Source of the DNA: Bacillota bacterium | GTDB lineage: Bacteria > Bacillota > Clostridia > DSM-8532 | DNA length: 64,000 nucleotides | Assembly (NCBI GenBank): GCA_023443745.1 | Contig: JAEZTB010000048.1 | Span: 275,083 to 339,082 of the forward strand | Reading direction: 5' to 3' | Shown here: positions 1-7,788 of the stretch, piece by piece | How the letters are laid out: each line of letters opens with the position of its first letter | How positions within the stretch are numbered: position 1 is the stretch's first letter | The notes under the pieces: model-generated | What the model was told of the DNA's origin: nothing | What the model saw: the letters and a program-made list of their open reading frames with translations, nothing else | Database searches by the model: none | Made by a program: the position numbers and the translations under genes

Positions 1-1089
1 CTTATATACCGGGATCAGCAGTGTATACACCGGCAGCTGGGATTCATCCACCGCTGCAACCTTTTCCGGCGTAAACCGTAGCTGTGCGTTATGCCTGGCC
101 CCCTTTATTACAATCCAGAACTTGGCAATAGCCATTAAAAGATAGGTCACTTGGAAGATAATAACAAGAGTGAGCAGGGTGATATACCAGTTTACCGTCA
201 GCGCTAGCAGTAATAATATAACAATCACCAGCAGTACGATCAACTGCGGCGAGGTAAAGGTTTCTATGGCGGAGTTTTCTGGCTGCTCGTCGTAGAGGGC
301 AAATACGCTGTCGGTAATTTCCCGGCGGCGGTAGGCCTGCTCCCAGAACCGCAGCCCCTCCGCTTCCGTCATCAACACCTGTTCGATGGGTTTTTTCAAG
401 TAAGTTTCGATTTCTTTCGTGGCATCTTTCCCCAGCTTGTCCCGCACAGCTACGACAGCATATCGCTCCTCCTCCCGTATGGTAACCGCACTGTATCGGT
501 TTGCCATCTCATAAGGGAGGGCGCGTACATCCGTGAGGCGTACGTTGCTGCCTGGCCGACCAAGCTCTCCCTGTGTCGCAAGAACGCGGTACAGCTGCTC
601 CTGTGTGATAAACTCCAAAAAAAGCAGTATCTCACCCAATCGCCCGCCACTGCGTTGTTGCGTCTCCAATGCGGTTTCTAGCTGCTCTTGGGTTATGACA
701 CCCCGGCGGAGAAGTTCTTCTCCCATTCTGACCTTTGAAGTTGTACGCCGCCCCAATGCGAGCTCCAGCTCCTGTTCTGTTAAAAAACCGTGGGTAACAC
801 AAATAGCGCCCAAACGGCCTCCATACAGCTGCTGGTAGCGAAGGGCTTCAGTCAACTGGTCCCGAGTGAGGTAGCCGCTGCCGATCAGGATTTCTCCAAG
901 GCTTGAGCTGGGGCTGGAGAAAATAAAGCGGGAAAGCTGTTCTCCGGTGATCATCTGGTGATTGACCAGGGTTTCGCCCAACAAGGTTCCCTCCTGCTGC
1001 TGCAGTCGGAGGGCCTCAGCCAGTTGCTCCTCGCTGATGTAGTCCGCCTGCACCAGCCGGCTGCCCAGCCCATTTTGATTTTGCTTCAT
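1..1089 (-). CDS. Family 2 glycosyltransferase with N-terminal MshEN repeats, partial
   Basis: The reading frame starts with ATG at 1089 and runs off the left edge, leaving 363 residues. Residues 7-175 hold six tandem repeats with a period of about 29, each fitting a pattern like RLGEILL..G.IT.EQL..AL..Q (for example MGEELLRRGVITQEQLETAL at 122-141). This is the MshEN (T2SSE N-terminal) signature, a family in which tandem motifs bind cyclic di-GMP. Two hydrophobic segments lie at about 283-335, and the visible end (TLLIPVYK) is the start of a GT-A glycosyltransferase domain, as in NfrB-like membrane transferases. It follows the membrane glycosyltransferase gene by 14 bases, so they are probably co-transcribed. 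Domain reading is direct; c-di-GMP control and the sugar substrate are inference. Confidence 0.75.
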   Translation of the reverse strand, partial: MKQNQNGLGSRLVQADYISEEQLAEALRLQQQEGTLLGETLVNHQMITGEQLSRFIFSSPSSSLGEILIGSGYLTRDQLTEALRYQQLYGGRLGAICVTHGFLTEQELELALGRRTTSKVRMGEELLRRGVITQEQLETALETQQRSGGRLGEILLFLEFITQEQLYRVLATQGELGRPGSNVRLTDVRALPYEMANRYSAVTIREEERYAVVAVRDKLGKDATKEIETYLKKPIEQVLMTEAEGLRFWEQAYRRREITDSVFALYDEQPENSAIETFTSPQLIVLLVIVILLLLALTVNWYITLLTLVIIFQVTYLLMAIAKFWIVIKGARHNAQLRFTPEKVAAVDESQLPVYTLLIPVYK

Positions 1090-1103
1090 ATCATCCCTCC
1101 CCA

Positions 1104-2657
1104 TTATTTGAACACCTTAAATATCTTATATCCCTCAATCATTGTCACTTCCCTGCACCATTTTTCCCCTTGCCAGTAGAGCTTGGGGTAAGCGATGTTC
1201 AAGGCATCCATATTGCCATAGCTCCCGATCTGCGGGACGATCACATAATCGATATTATACCTGACGGGGTCTTTCACCGCCTGCGCAAACTCCGGCGTAC
1301 TGCTGATCACCAGATTGTCTACGTTGTTTACGTTCATAATAGTATAGTAAGTGAGATAAGAGTCCATTAGAATTCTGTCATTTTTCAGGTTGGTATTGAT
1401 ATAATCCGCCACCTGCTTGGAATGAGCCGGAACCATATAAAGCGTATCTTCCCGAATCAGGGAAGACTTTTCAAAAGCCCAAAAGAAATATAGGCTATTG
1501 CAGGCCAAAACAACAGAGAGAATAACGGCAGCCGCCTTCCTGCCTGCCTCCTTTAAAACAGAGAGCTGATAGGGTATCCACGCAACGGCAAGCATTAACG
1601 GGTAGCATAAATACCGCACGTAGCCGCCCGACTTGCCCTTGGCGATCATAAAAAACTGGAAGACAAAGAGCCCAAGGGTCACCACGGTAATGATGAGGGA
1701 ATCGGGGCCAAAGAAGGTACCGGACCTGAGCCGCACCAGAAGCAAGCCCGCAAAGACAAAGAGGAATGGCCAGATTCGCTTCCAAACATATGGGATCGCA
1801 CCGACCAGGCCGCCGTAATCCGTATAATAATCGGAATAGGCGCTCATAGAGTAGCCGGAATTTAAAAAGTACAGCGGGTTGCCAGTAATGGTCCAGTTGT
1901 ATAATATCCAAACCAGCACAGCGTATATCATCGGCAGGAAAGTAACCCATATGCTCCCTTCCATATAGAAAAACACTTCTTTCAGATTGCCTTCCGGATA
2001 GTATTTCTGCTCTCGTCGGCTAAACAGCATATGAATGCACATTCCGAGGGCGACTGTGATGGCAAAGGGAATCGCCTCATAACGGGTGAAGAACATCCCC
2101 ACACAACCAACGCCTAAGGTAAGAAGGTAACTAGCCCTGCCTTTTCTCATCCAGAGAGAGAGGGCACAGATAATCTGTACGGCAAAGGCTGTAAAGATAA
2201 TTTCGCTCATGCCGTTTGCCCCGTAAAAGAAGACATAGGGGTTGAGACAGAACAGCAATGTGATAGCGATAGATGGGAGCCGCTCTACCTTGAGCTGCTC
2301 AAAGGTTTTCAGGAGAGTTTTTCCCTGCCATGCTGCAAAGAGTGCCGTCACCGCAGCCGCACTAATCCCTTTGGTTACAATGGGGCGCCATAGGTGGGCC
2401 AACGCCACAAAGGGTAACTGTAATACACTTGGCAGAGGGTTCCACACAAGGCCGATAGAGGCGAATCGGTAGGGCTTACAGAACAACACATAGAACGCGT
2501 TGGCAGTGCGGCTTACCGCATCACCCAACAGAACATTCTTAAAATAACCCAGATAGACACCATATGTAAATTCCGCCATAAATAAAAAAACGAAAACAAT
2601 CCAGTCGATACGTATGTTCTTTTCTTTTTCCATAAAGTGTTTTCCCTTTTTCACCAC
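1104..2657 (-). CDS. Polytopic membrane protein, GT-C (PMT/ArnT-like) glycosyltransferase
   Basis: A 517-residue protein with about ten hydrophobic segments and a soluble C-terminal part of some 100 residues. An acidic residue in the first extracytoplasmic loop (GDAVSRTANAF, Asp46) and the overall build resemble GT-C enzymes that transfer sugars from polyprenyl phosphates. The C-terminal stretch (NDRILMDSYLTYYT, then NIDYVIVPQ) is also usual for that group. The start is a GTG at 2657, chosen because TAGGAGGAAGG lies six bases upstream; a downstream ATG has no such site. It is the first gene of a pair with the MshEN glycosyltransferase, suggesting a shared role in an envelope polysaccharide or glycoprotein. 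The donor and acceptor are unknown. Confidence 0.6.
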   Translation of the reverse strand: MVKKGKHFMEKEKNIRIDWIVFVFLFMAEFTYGVYLGYFKNVLLGDAVSRTANAFYVLFCKPYRFASIGLVWNPLPSVLQLPFVALAHLWRPIVTKGISAAAVTALFAAWQGKTLLKTFEQLKVERLPSIAITLLFCLNPYVFFYGANGMSEIIFTAFAVQIICALSLWMRKGRASYLLTLGVGCVGMFFTRYEAIPFAITVALGMCIHMLFSRREQKYYPEGNLKEVFFYMEGSIWVTFLPMIYAVLVWILYNWTITGNPLYFLNSGYSMSAYSDYYTDYGGLVGAIPYVWKRIWPFLFVFAGLLLVRLRSGTFFGPDSLIITVVTLGLFVFQFFMIAKGKSGGYVRYLCYPLMLAVAWIPYQLSVLKEAGRKAAAVILSVVLACNSLYFFWAFEKSSLIREDTLYMVPAHSKQVADYINTNLKNDRILMDSYLTYYTIMNVNNVDNLVISSTPEFAQAVKDPVRYNIDYVIVPQIGSYGNMDALNIAYPKLYWQGEKWCREVTMIEGYKIFKVFK

Positions 2658-2836
2658 AACCTTCCTCCTATGATCTTTCGATTATGACGTGATACATCTT
2701 TTTGTTAGTCGATGTATAATAATTTTTACAGTTATGATACCATAAACGCAACAGAACTTATAGTAATAAGCAAGAAAATCTGGAGGTAAATGGTGTAAAA
2801 GAAATTCTTCATCAACACCTCTCTGACTCCCTCCCC

Positions 2837-3238
2837 GCAGAAGTTCAATTTTACACTTCTGCTTATATGCCTTCACTCATGTGTACAGAGCCCAGCTTCT
2901 CCTTATTCCCTGTACCCAGGAGCTTTTAACGATGCGGCAGCATTCACTTCATGTTACGGCCTGCATTCTCGCTCACCCTGCTGGTTAGGCAGGTGTTTTA
3001 TCCTCCCGCTCAATACCCAGCAATGCTGCTAACACACCAGGATTAGCTAACGGGCTTCTTGGCAATTACCCGTACTAGACTTGCACCGGTAAGTGTAGTC
3101 CAGCATCGCTGGACGCATGGTGCAAAAAAGGGTTAATCGGATCCATCATTGATATCCTCTCAACCCTTATCTTTTAAGGCTTTACCAGGTTAGGCTACAA
3201 ACCTGATATTGAGCCTAATTTATTTGCGAGCCTGACTA
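2837..3238 (-). other. Hairpin-rich non-coding element, possibly a mobile-element RNA remnant
   Basis: The 581 bases between the membrane glycosyltransferase and the OB-fold gene hold no convincing gene. Read on the minus strand, about 400 bases contain a dense series of hairpins: GCCTTAaaagaTAAGGGT, GTCCAGCgatGCTGGAC, CACCTGC..GCAGGGTG with one bulge, CCTGggtaCAGG, and the perfect GCAGAAGT/ACTTCTGC stem at 2837-2862. The density and the short loops suggest a folded RNA rather than decayed coding DNA. The 5' RNA part of a group II intron, or an IscB/HEARO-type guide RNA, are the two best guesses; no reverse transcriptase, domain V or IscB frame is present nearby. Bases 2658-2836 hold only the upstream ribosome binding site and AT-rich sequence. 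Confidence 0.35.
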
Positions 3239-3748
3239 TCATATTTCATGTTCCTGCCTGCGCTTGATAATGAATAAGTATACACCTGCAACAAGCACAG
3301 TTATAAGAGTAAGGATAATTCCGGCGATAATCTTCACGGTATTGATTTCCTCCTTAACAAAATAACCGCGTTGAATTATTTCAACAGTATCTGCATGAAT
3401 ATCCATATCCCCACCATGCAAAGCGCAGGCACGGTTAAAAGTACCGCTTGCATAAACAATATCCCCGATATGCTTATAATTGCCGAACAGGGCTATTTTA
3501 CCGGCATCTTGATTGGTCATCCATATCCCAAGCGCACTTGTCCGATCATTTATATTAACCCAGGCATACTTACCTCTTTCAAGAACTTCACCAACAGCCT
3601 CACCTTGTATTGACAAGGTTTTCCCGTCAAATTCTTTTCCCTTTTCAATCAGGTCATTCAAGGTTATGTTATCCTGAGCGCCGCTTATACATGGGGCTGT
3701 AATAAAAATCAGTATAATAAGAGCTGCACCCGTTATGATTTTGTACAT
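3239..3748 (-). CDS. Membrane-anchored OB-fold protein of the Trk operon
   Basis: A 169-residue protein with an N-terminal signal segment (residues 1-23), a soluble domain of about 110 residues and one C-terminal membrane span (about 138-160) followed by a basic tail, so the domain should face outside. The domain reads like an OB-fold (LSIQGEAVGEVLERGKYAWV and NINDRTSALGIWM are typical strand patterns). It is the last gene of the K+ operon and overlaps trkH by 16 bases, implying translational coupling and a role tied to K+ transport, perhaps as a TrkH accessory. No catalytic motif was seen; the function is unknown. Confidence 0.55.
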   Translation of the reverse strand: MYKIITGAALIILIFITAPCISGAQDNITLNDLIEKGKEFDGKTLSIQGEAVGEVLERGKYAWVNINDRTSALGIWMTNQDAGKIALFGNYKHIGDIVYASGTFNRACALHGGDMDIHADTVEIIQRGYFVKEEINTVKIIAGIILTLITVLVAGVYLFIIKRRQEHEI

Positions 3749-5271
3749 AGTTTTTTGATACCTCCAATGAAATAACCAACCAATGCAAATACTGAAAGAA
3801 ATTCAAGTCTGGCCAAGTACATAGCAACGATATAGTATATTTTCATCAATACCGGCATCGAAGTTGAGGTAATTCCGATAGACAATCCGACATTTCCCGT
3901 AACCGAGGCAGATTCAAAAGCTGCACTCAGCAAAGGGTAGCCGTAAAATGCTCCTAATGCTGTACCTATGGCAAATATCACAATATAACACAAGATAATC
4001 AAAGAGGACGCTCTGACCAATCCGTCAGAAAGAATTTGTTCCTTAATATAGTGAAATTTGTACACCGTAACTTGCCTTTCCGGCGATAATAATTTTCGGA
4101 TATCCGCCAGCAATCCCTTAAAAGCGATACCTACTCTCAGTCCCTTAAAGCCACCGGCTGTTGAACAGGCCGATCCCCCGATAAGCATTACAATGATCAA
4201 AATCAATACACCAAAATCTCCCCATTCAAGAGCAAACTGCCTTGCATACAGGGTTCCAAGTCCTGTTGTTGTATGAGCTGAAAGCACATGATAAATAACT
4301 TTTCTAAAGACTGATATTGAATCCGGATAGACGTTTAGCTTGGCAAGCCCTATAACAGCAAACACACTTGCAATAAAGACTGTTATGAAAAAGCTCTGTG
4401 TTTCAATATTTTTTCTTAGCTCCTTCCTGTTTCCCTGCCACACAGCATAATGCAGTCCAAAATTTAGTGAGCCTAAGACAAAGAATATCATTGTTACTAT
4501 CTCATATGAAAAACTATGATAATAGAGAGCATTCTGATACATTGGAGCAAAACCTCCGGTACTCCAGGAGGATTCAAACATAAATAATCCATGGAGAAAA
4601 GCATTCAGAGGTTCAAGGCCAATCAGAATTCCGTTAATCCACAAAGCTATTGTGCCTACGACCAGGTATATCATGCTTATCTTCCATATGATTCTGGCTG
4701 TTCCCTTAACATTCGGAACCAGTTCAATATCTTTTGCTTCACCAACATAAATCTTGTATGCCCCGCCGGTTTCCCTGAATAGAAAAGTCAAGGCAAATAC
4801 TACCATCCCCTGGCCACCTATGAAGGTAAGCATATGCCTCCACATGTTTAAGCCAACGGAAATATGATCAAGGTCCTGTATCATTACAATACCGGTGGTT
4901 GTAAAGCCGCTCATCACATCGAAGCATGAATCAAGAAACGATTTTAAATGTCCGCTGAGCCAATATGGAACCGCGCACAGAACCATCAGCATAATCCATG
5001 AAAGTGATGCAATTGCAAAACCATGTTTCCATTGGATGCTGAACTTTTCTCTCTTTATTTTTCTTCCAATTAAAATCATTAGAAAACCAATGATAAATGC
5101 GATGTTGATTGATATAATAAAATCAAACAGAGCATTCCATTCACCAAGAAGCAAGGATGTGAGGATTGGTATAAGCATAAGAAATGCTGTTCCAAGTATG
5201 ATATAGCCGGTATAGTAACTAATTATGTAAATGCCGGTTGAAGCAGTCTTCACGGTCCTCACAATACTCAC
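3733..5271 (-). CDS. trkH: TrkH/KtrB-type potassium uptake channel subunit
   Basis: A 512-residue polytopic protein that forms the K+-conducting pore of Trk/Ktr systems. The four pore loops are visible: SGFTTTGIVM, ESSWSTGGFAPM, HTTTGLGTL with SACSTAGGFKGLR, and ESASVTGNVGLSIG, each carrying the selectivity-filter glycine. The length is normal for the family. Translation starts at a GTG whose first four bases (GTGA) overlap the stop codon of the 34-aa peptide upstream. It works with RCK proteins on the cytoplasmic side, and the four RCK genes upstream in the same operon fit that. The family is sure; ion selectivity (K+ against Na+ coupling) is inferred from homology. Confidence 0.93.
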   Translation of the reverse strand: MSIVRTVKTASTGIYIISYYTGYIILGTAFLMLIPILTSLLLGEWNALFDFIISINIAFIIGFLMILIGRKIKREKFSIQWKHGFAIASLSWIMLMVLCAVPYWLSGHLKSFLDSCFDVMSGFTTTGIVMIQDLDHISVGLNMWRHMLTFIGGQGMVVFALTFLFRETGGAYKIYVGEAKDIELVPNVKGTARIIWKISMIYLVVGTIALWINGILIGLEPLNAFLHGLFMFESSWSTGGFAPMYQNALYYHSFSYEIVTMIFFVLGSLNFGLHYAVWQGNRKELRKNIETQSFFITVFIASVFAVIGLAKLNVYPDSISVFRKVIYHVLSAHTTTGLGTLYARQFALEWGDFGVLILIIVMLIGGSACSTAGGFKGLRVGIAFKGLLADIRKLLSPERQVTVYKFHYIKEQILSDGLVRASSLIILCYIVIFAIGTALGAFYGYPLLSAAFESASVTGNVGLSIGITSTSMPVLMKIYYIVAMYLARLEFLSVFALVGYFIGGIKKLCTKS

Positions 5272-5372
5272 CCCATTATGATAATACTGACAACCAAAAG
5301 TACTCCAAGTAAAATTGCGGTTGACAGCAATTCCACAGCAAGCCCCTTAAGATTTTTTATAGCTTTTTTCAT
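5268..5372 (-). CDS. 34-residue single-span membrane peptide between trkA and trkH
   Basis: A short frame too small for most gene finders. ATG at 5372 is preceded by CTGGAGG eight bases upstream. The peptide has a basic N-terminus (MKKAIKNLKG) and one hydrophobic span (ELLSTAILLGVLLVVSIII). It overlaps the end of the upstream trkA by 26 bases in another frame, and its TGA overlaps the GTG start of trkH by four bases (GTGA). That double coupling is strong evidence that it is translated. By position and build it recalls KdpF, the small peptide that stabilises KdpFABC, so a role in assembling or stabilising the TrkH complex is a reasonable inference. No homology is claimed. Confidence 0.7.
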   Translation of the reverse strand: MKKAIKNLKGLAVELLSTAILLGVLLVVSIIIMG

Positions 5373-6048
5373 TTGGCTTACCTCCAGCCGATCGATTCAT
5401 CAGCCTTCTAAACTCAGGCATGACATGAGTATTGAGGATGACTAAAACCCTATCCCCATTAACAATCTTGGTATTTCCTCTGGGATAAACCACCTGGTTC
5501 TCACGCAGAATAGAGACAATGACACATTCTTCAGGAAGCTCCAGTTCTTTAACATATTTGTCACGCCATATACTATTTGAATTAACTACTGTTTCTACAA
5601 GAAGCATGGCTCCCCGTTCGAAGGTCTGAACTATTTTGACATTATCTTTTTCAAACTCCCATTCAATAAGGTTGGCTATGACCTCAGTACTACAGACCGT
5701 CTTGTCCACCCCGAGAGCTTTAAACATCCGGATATTCTTCGGATTGTTGATTCTTGCTATGGTTTTTCTAACATTGAACTGCACTTTCGCTATCTGACAG
5801 ATTACCAGATTCTCTTCATCGGACCCTGTTACGGCGGCAACTATTTCTGCGTCCTCAATACCTGCATCGCTGAGAACATCCGTATCGGTTCCGTCCCCGA
5901 ATATGATGTCAGCATTAAGATCGTCAGCAATTTCACTGCAGGTTTCTTGGTCCAGTTCAATGAGGGTTACCTGCTGATTTCTCTCTTTCAAGGTTTTCAG
6001 AAGGTAATATCCTATTTTGCCACCTCCAACTATAAGTGATTTCATCAT
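5347..6048 (-). CDS. trkA: TrkA-like RCK protein, N and C domains
   Basis: A 233-residue cytoplasmic gating subunit. Residues 1-130 are a Rossmann-type RCK_N domain with an intact nucleotide loop (LIVGGGKIGYYL) and an acidic residue at the end of strand 2 (VTLIELD); residues 135-220 are a TrkA_C domain (EECVIVSILRENQVVYPRG, then NGDRVLVI). Such proteins bind NAD(H), ATP/ADP or c-di-AMP and open or close TrkH. It is the fourth RCK gene of the operon, starting in a four-base overlap with the short RCK gene upstream and ending inside the small membrane peptide. This is the copy most like a standard TrkA. Confidence 0.9.
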   Translation of the reverse strand: MMKSLIVGGGKIGYYLLKTLKERNQQVTLIELDQETCSEIADDLNADIIFGDGTDTDVLSDAGIEDAEIVAAVTGSDEENLVICQIAKVQFNVRKTIARINNPKNIRMFKALGVDKTVCSTEVIANLIEWEFEKDNVKIVQTFERGAMLLVETVVNSNSIWRDKYVKELELPEECVIVSILRENQVVYPRGNTKIVNGDRVLVILNTHVMPEFRRLMNRSAGGKPNEKSYKKS

Positions 6049-6494
6049 GGCATCTCCTTTACAAAAGAAGTGAGCAAGGTTTCCTTTTTCCCGCCGTTGT
6101 CCGTTATCCGTCTCTTGATGATTTGAGCACCCAGCCAGGTTGGACTAAAGGATTCAATTCCGAGCTTCTCATAGATCTTTTCTCTGTTAGGGTAACAGAC
6201 CCTCGCGATTATCCTGGGAACATGATAGATATTTTTTGCAATCAGTGCACAGGTAATATTGATATTATCGCTTGGAGTCATAGCAAGAAATACGTCTGTG
6301 TTCTCAATCCCTGCATCCAGCAGGATATCATTATCAAATTCTATACCTCTTATTTTTCGCCCGTTAAAGCCGCTGCCCAGAACATCCAGTTTTTCTTTAT
6401 TCCGATCAATAATAACGACGTCATGGCCCTCGTCTGACAACTCTTTTGCCAGCATGCTCCCCAGCCGTCCGCAGCCGATTATTACGATATACAT
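6045..6494 (-). CDS. Short RCK protein, TrkA_N domain only (second copy)
   Basis: A protein of about 149 residues made of one RCK_N domain without TrkA_C. The nucleotide loop GCGRLGSMLA and the acidic end of strand 2 (VVIIDRN) are intact. I chose ATG at 6494, six bases after GAGGTG; an in-frame GTG nine bases earlier would sit on the ribosome binding site. The gene overlaps the full-length trkA by four bases. In the family, single-domain RCK proteins pair with others to form the octameric ring under TrkH, so this may form mixed rings with the long copies; that is inference. Confidence 0.85.
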   Translation of the reverse strand: MYIVIIGCGRLGSMLAKELSDEGHDVVIIDRNKEKLDVLGSGFNGRKIRGIEFDNDILLDAGIENTDVFLAMTPSDNINITCALIAKNIYHVPRIIARVCYPNREKIYEKLGIESFSPTWLGAQIIKRRITDNGGKKETLLTSFVKEMP

Positions 6495-6510
6495 TACTGC
6501 CACCTCACTT

Positions 6511-7179
6511 TTAAAAGTCAGTCCTTCCAGAGATTAGTTTTATGATATCCTTTTGAATTTCAGGCGGCGACAGCACAATCAACCTGTCTTCAGCCTGGAT
6601 GACCGTCCTGCCCCGCGGAATAAAGCTGTCGACATCACGGATAATGCAGCCTATTATTGCCTGTTCGGGAAATTTAATATCAGAGAGTGCTTTGCCGACG
6701 ACAGGAAAATGGTCGCGAACCATGATTTCCATGACAACCACCTTTCCCTGTTCTATTGGGATATAGTTCGATATTTCGTCCATTGCCGCCATCTGTTCAA
6801 TAATCCCGGCCACAATATAGGTTGCACTGAGTGCCGAATTAATTCCCAGCTTTTTGAACACTTCAACATTCTTTGGATTATTGACTGTTGCGAAAGAACT
6901 TTTCACCCCATAGACCTTTTTGGCAATCTGACAAATCACAAGATTATCAGCATCCTTCGGAGTCATTGCAATGATTATTTTGGCTTTATGTATATCAGCT
7001 TCTTCAAGAATATCAATCTTGCTTCCGTCTCCGCAAATAACAGGAATGTCATGCGTTCGAGATAAGTACTTGCAGTAATCCTCATTATCATGAACAATGG
7101 TGACTCGATGTCCTTTAGAGAGAAGAGACCGTGCAAGAAAGTCAACCTTCTTTCGTCCCCCAACAATTAATATGTTCAT
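6511..7179 (-). CDS. trkA: TrkA-like RCK protein with degenerate nucleotide loop
   Basis: A 222-residue protein with RCK_N (about 1-130) and TrkA_C (about 140-218; PRGRTVIQAEDRLIVL) domains. It aligns with the other long copy over its full length, including NLVICQIAKKVYGV. However, its first loop reads IVGGRKKVDFLA instead of GxGxxG, so NAD binding of the usual kind is doubtful. It overlaps the short RCK gene upstream by four bases. Together with that gene it forms the first of two tandem short-long RCK pairs. A regulatory, nucleotide-independent or differently specific subunit is possible; the family itself is clear. Confidence 0.88.
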   Translation of the reverse strand: MNILIVGGRKKVDFLARSLLSKGHRVTIVHDNEDYCKYLSRTHDIPVICGDGSKIDILEEADIHKAKIIIAMTPKDADNLVICQIAKKVYGVKSSFATVNNPKNVEVFKKLGINSALSATYIVAGIIEQMAAMDEISNYIPIEQGKVVVMEIMVRDHFPVVGKALSDIKFPEQAIIGCIIRDVDSFIPRGRTVIQAEDRLIVLSPPEIQKDIIKLISGRTDF

Positions 7180-7613
7180 CTATAAACCTCCGGATCGGAC
7201 TGTGATAACACATTCTCGAACTCCTTCAAAGAGAGTTTTGCCGGATAGATAGTATTGATGTTGAATTCATGATAAACACTTTGCTTGTCGGTATCATACA
7301 GCCTGGATATTACTTTTGGTACATGGAAAATGGCACTTGCTATTTCCGAAATCATAATATTAGCGTTATCATCATTTGTCGCGGCTACTACCATATCAGC
7401 CCTGTCAATACCGACTCTCTCCAAAACATCAATATCCGTTGCATCTCCCTCTATAAACAATCCTTTATAATTATTTGAAAGCTTCTTGAATGATAATTCA
7501 CTTATATCTACAACGGCGACTTTTTCACCCTGGGATGAAAGCATGGAGGCGATACTCATTCCCATCCTGCCGCATCCCGCAACGATAATGTAATCGGTTT
7601 TCTTTTTGGTCAT
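7176..7613 (-). CDS. Short RCK protein, TrkA_N domain only (first copy)
   Basis: A 145-residue single-domain RCK_N protein and the first gene of the Trk operon. The nucleotide loop VAGCGRMGMSIA and the acidic end of strand 2 (VAVVDIS) are intact, as is DADMVVAATN-like strand 4 (DRADMVVAATNDD). There is no TrkA_C domain. The ribosome binding site AAGGAAGTGATG lies just upstream. The 175 bases before it hold the terminator of the regulator gene and presumably the operon promoter, but no riboswitch fold was recognised there. The gene ends in a four-base overlap with the next RCK gene. Confidence 0.87.
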   Translation of the reverse strand: MTKKKTDYIIVAGCGRMGMSIASMLSSQGEKVAVVDISELSFKKLSNNYKGLFIEGDATDIDVLERVGIDRADMVVAATNDDNANIMISEIASAIFHVPKVISRLYDTDKQSVYHEFNINTIYPAKLSLKEFENVLSQSDPEVYR

Positions 7614-7748
7614 AAATCATCACTTCCTTTTTCGGCCTAATCAAAATATATACTATAAACCCATAAATCCGGTGTTAAGAATGGTCACGGAATATAAGTA
7701 TCCAATTAAGAAAATAGATATTGTATAAATTTTTTGTTATGAAAGCGC

Positions 7749-7774
7749 AAAAAAAGAACCCTTATGCGGGTTCC
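7749..7774 (-). terminator. Intrinsic terminator after the KdpE-like gene
   Basis: On the minus strand GAACCC (loop GCATAA) GGGTTC forms a six-pair stem followed by seven T residues. It lies 15 bases after the stop of the KdpE-like gene and separates the two-component genes from the Trk operon. Confidence 0.85.
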
Positions 7775-7788
7775 AGAATTTAAAGAGT

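Noticed and set aside
2682..2876. Open frame of 64 codons on the minus strand
   Set aside because: No usable ribosome binding site, odd composition, and it begins inside the hairpin-rich element; no family resemblance.
2837..3238. Firm call of a group II intron or IscB guide RNA
   Set aside because: No reverse transcriptase, domain V, or IscB/HNH frame is nearby, and I could not match the full consensus by eye; kept as an unresolved element.
7614..7750. c-di-AMP (ydaO) riboswitch ahead of the Trk operon
   Set aside because: The 137 bases are too short and lack the conserved core; only a plain leader with an SD site is visible.
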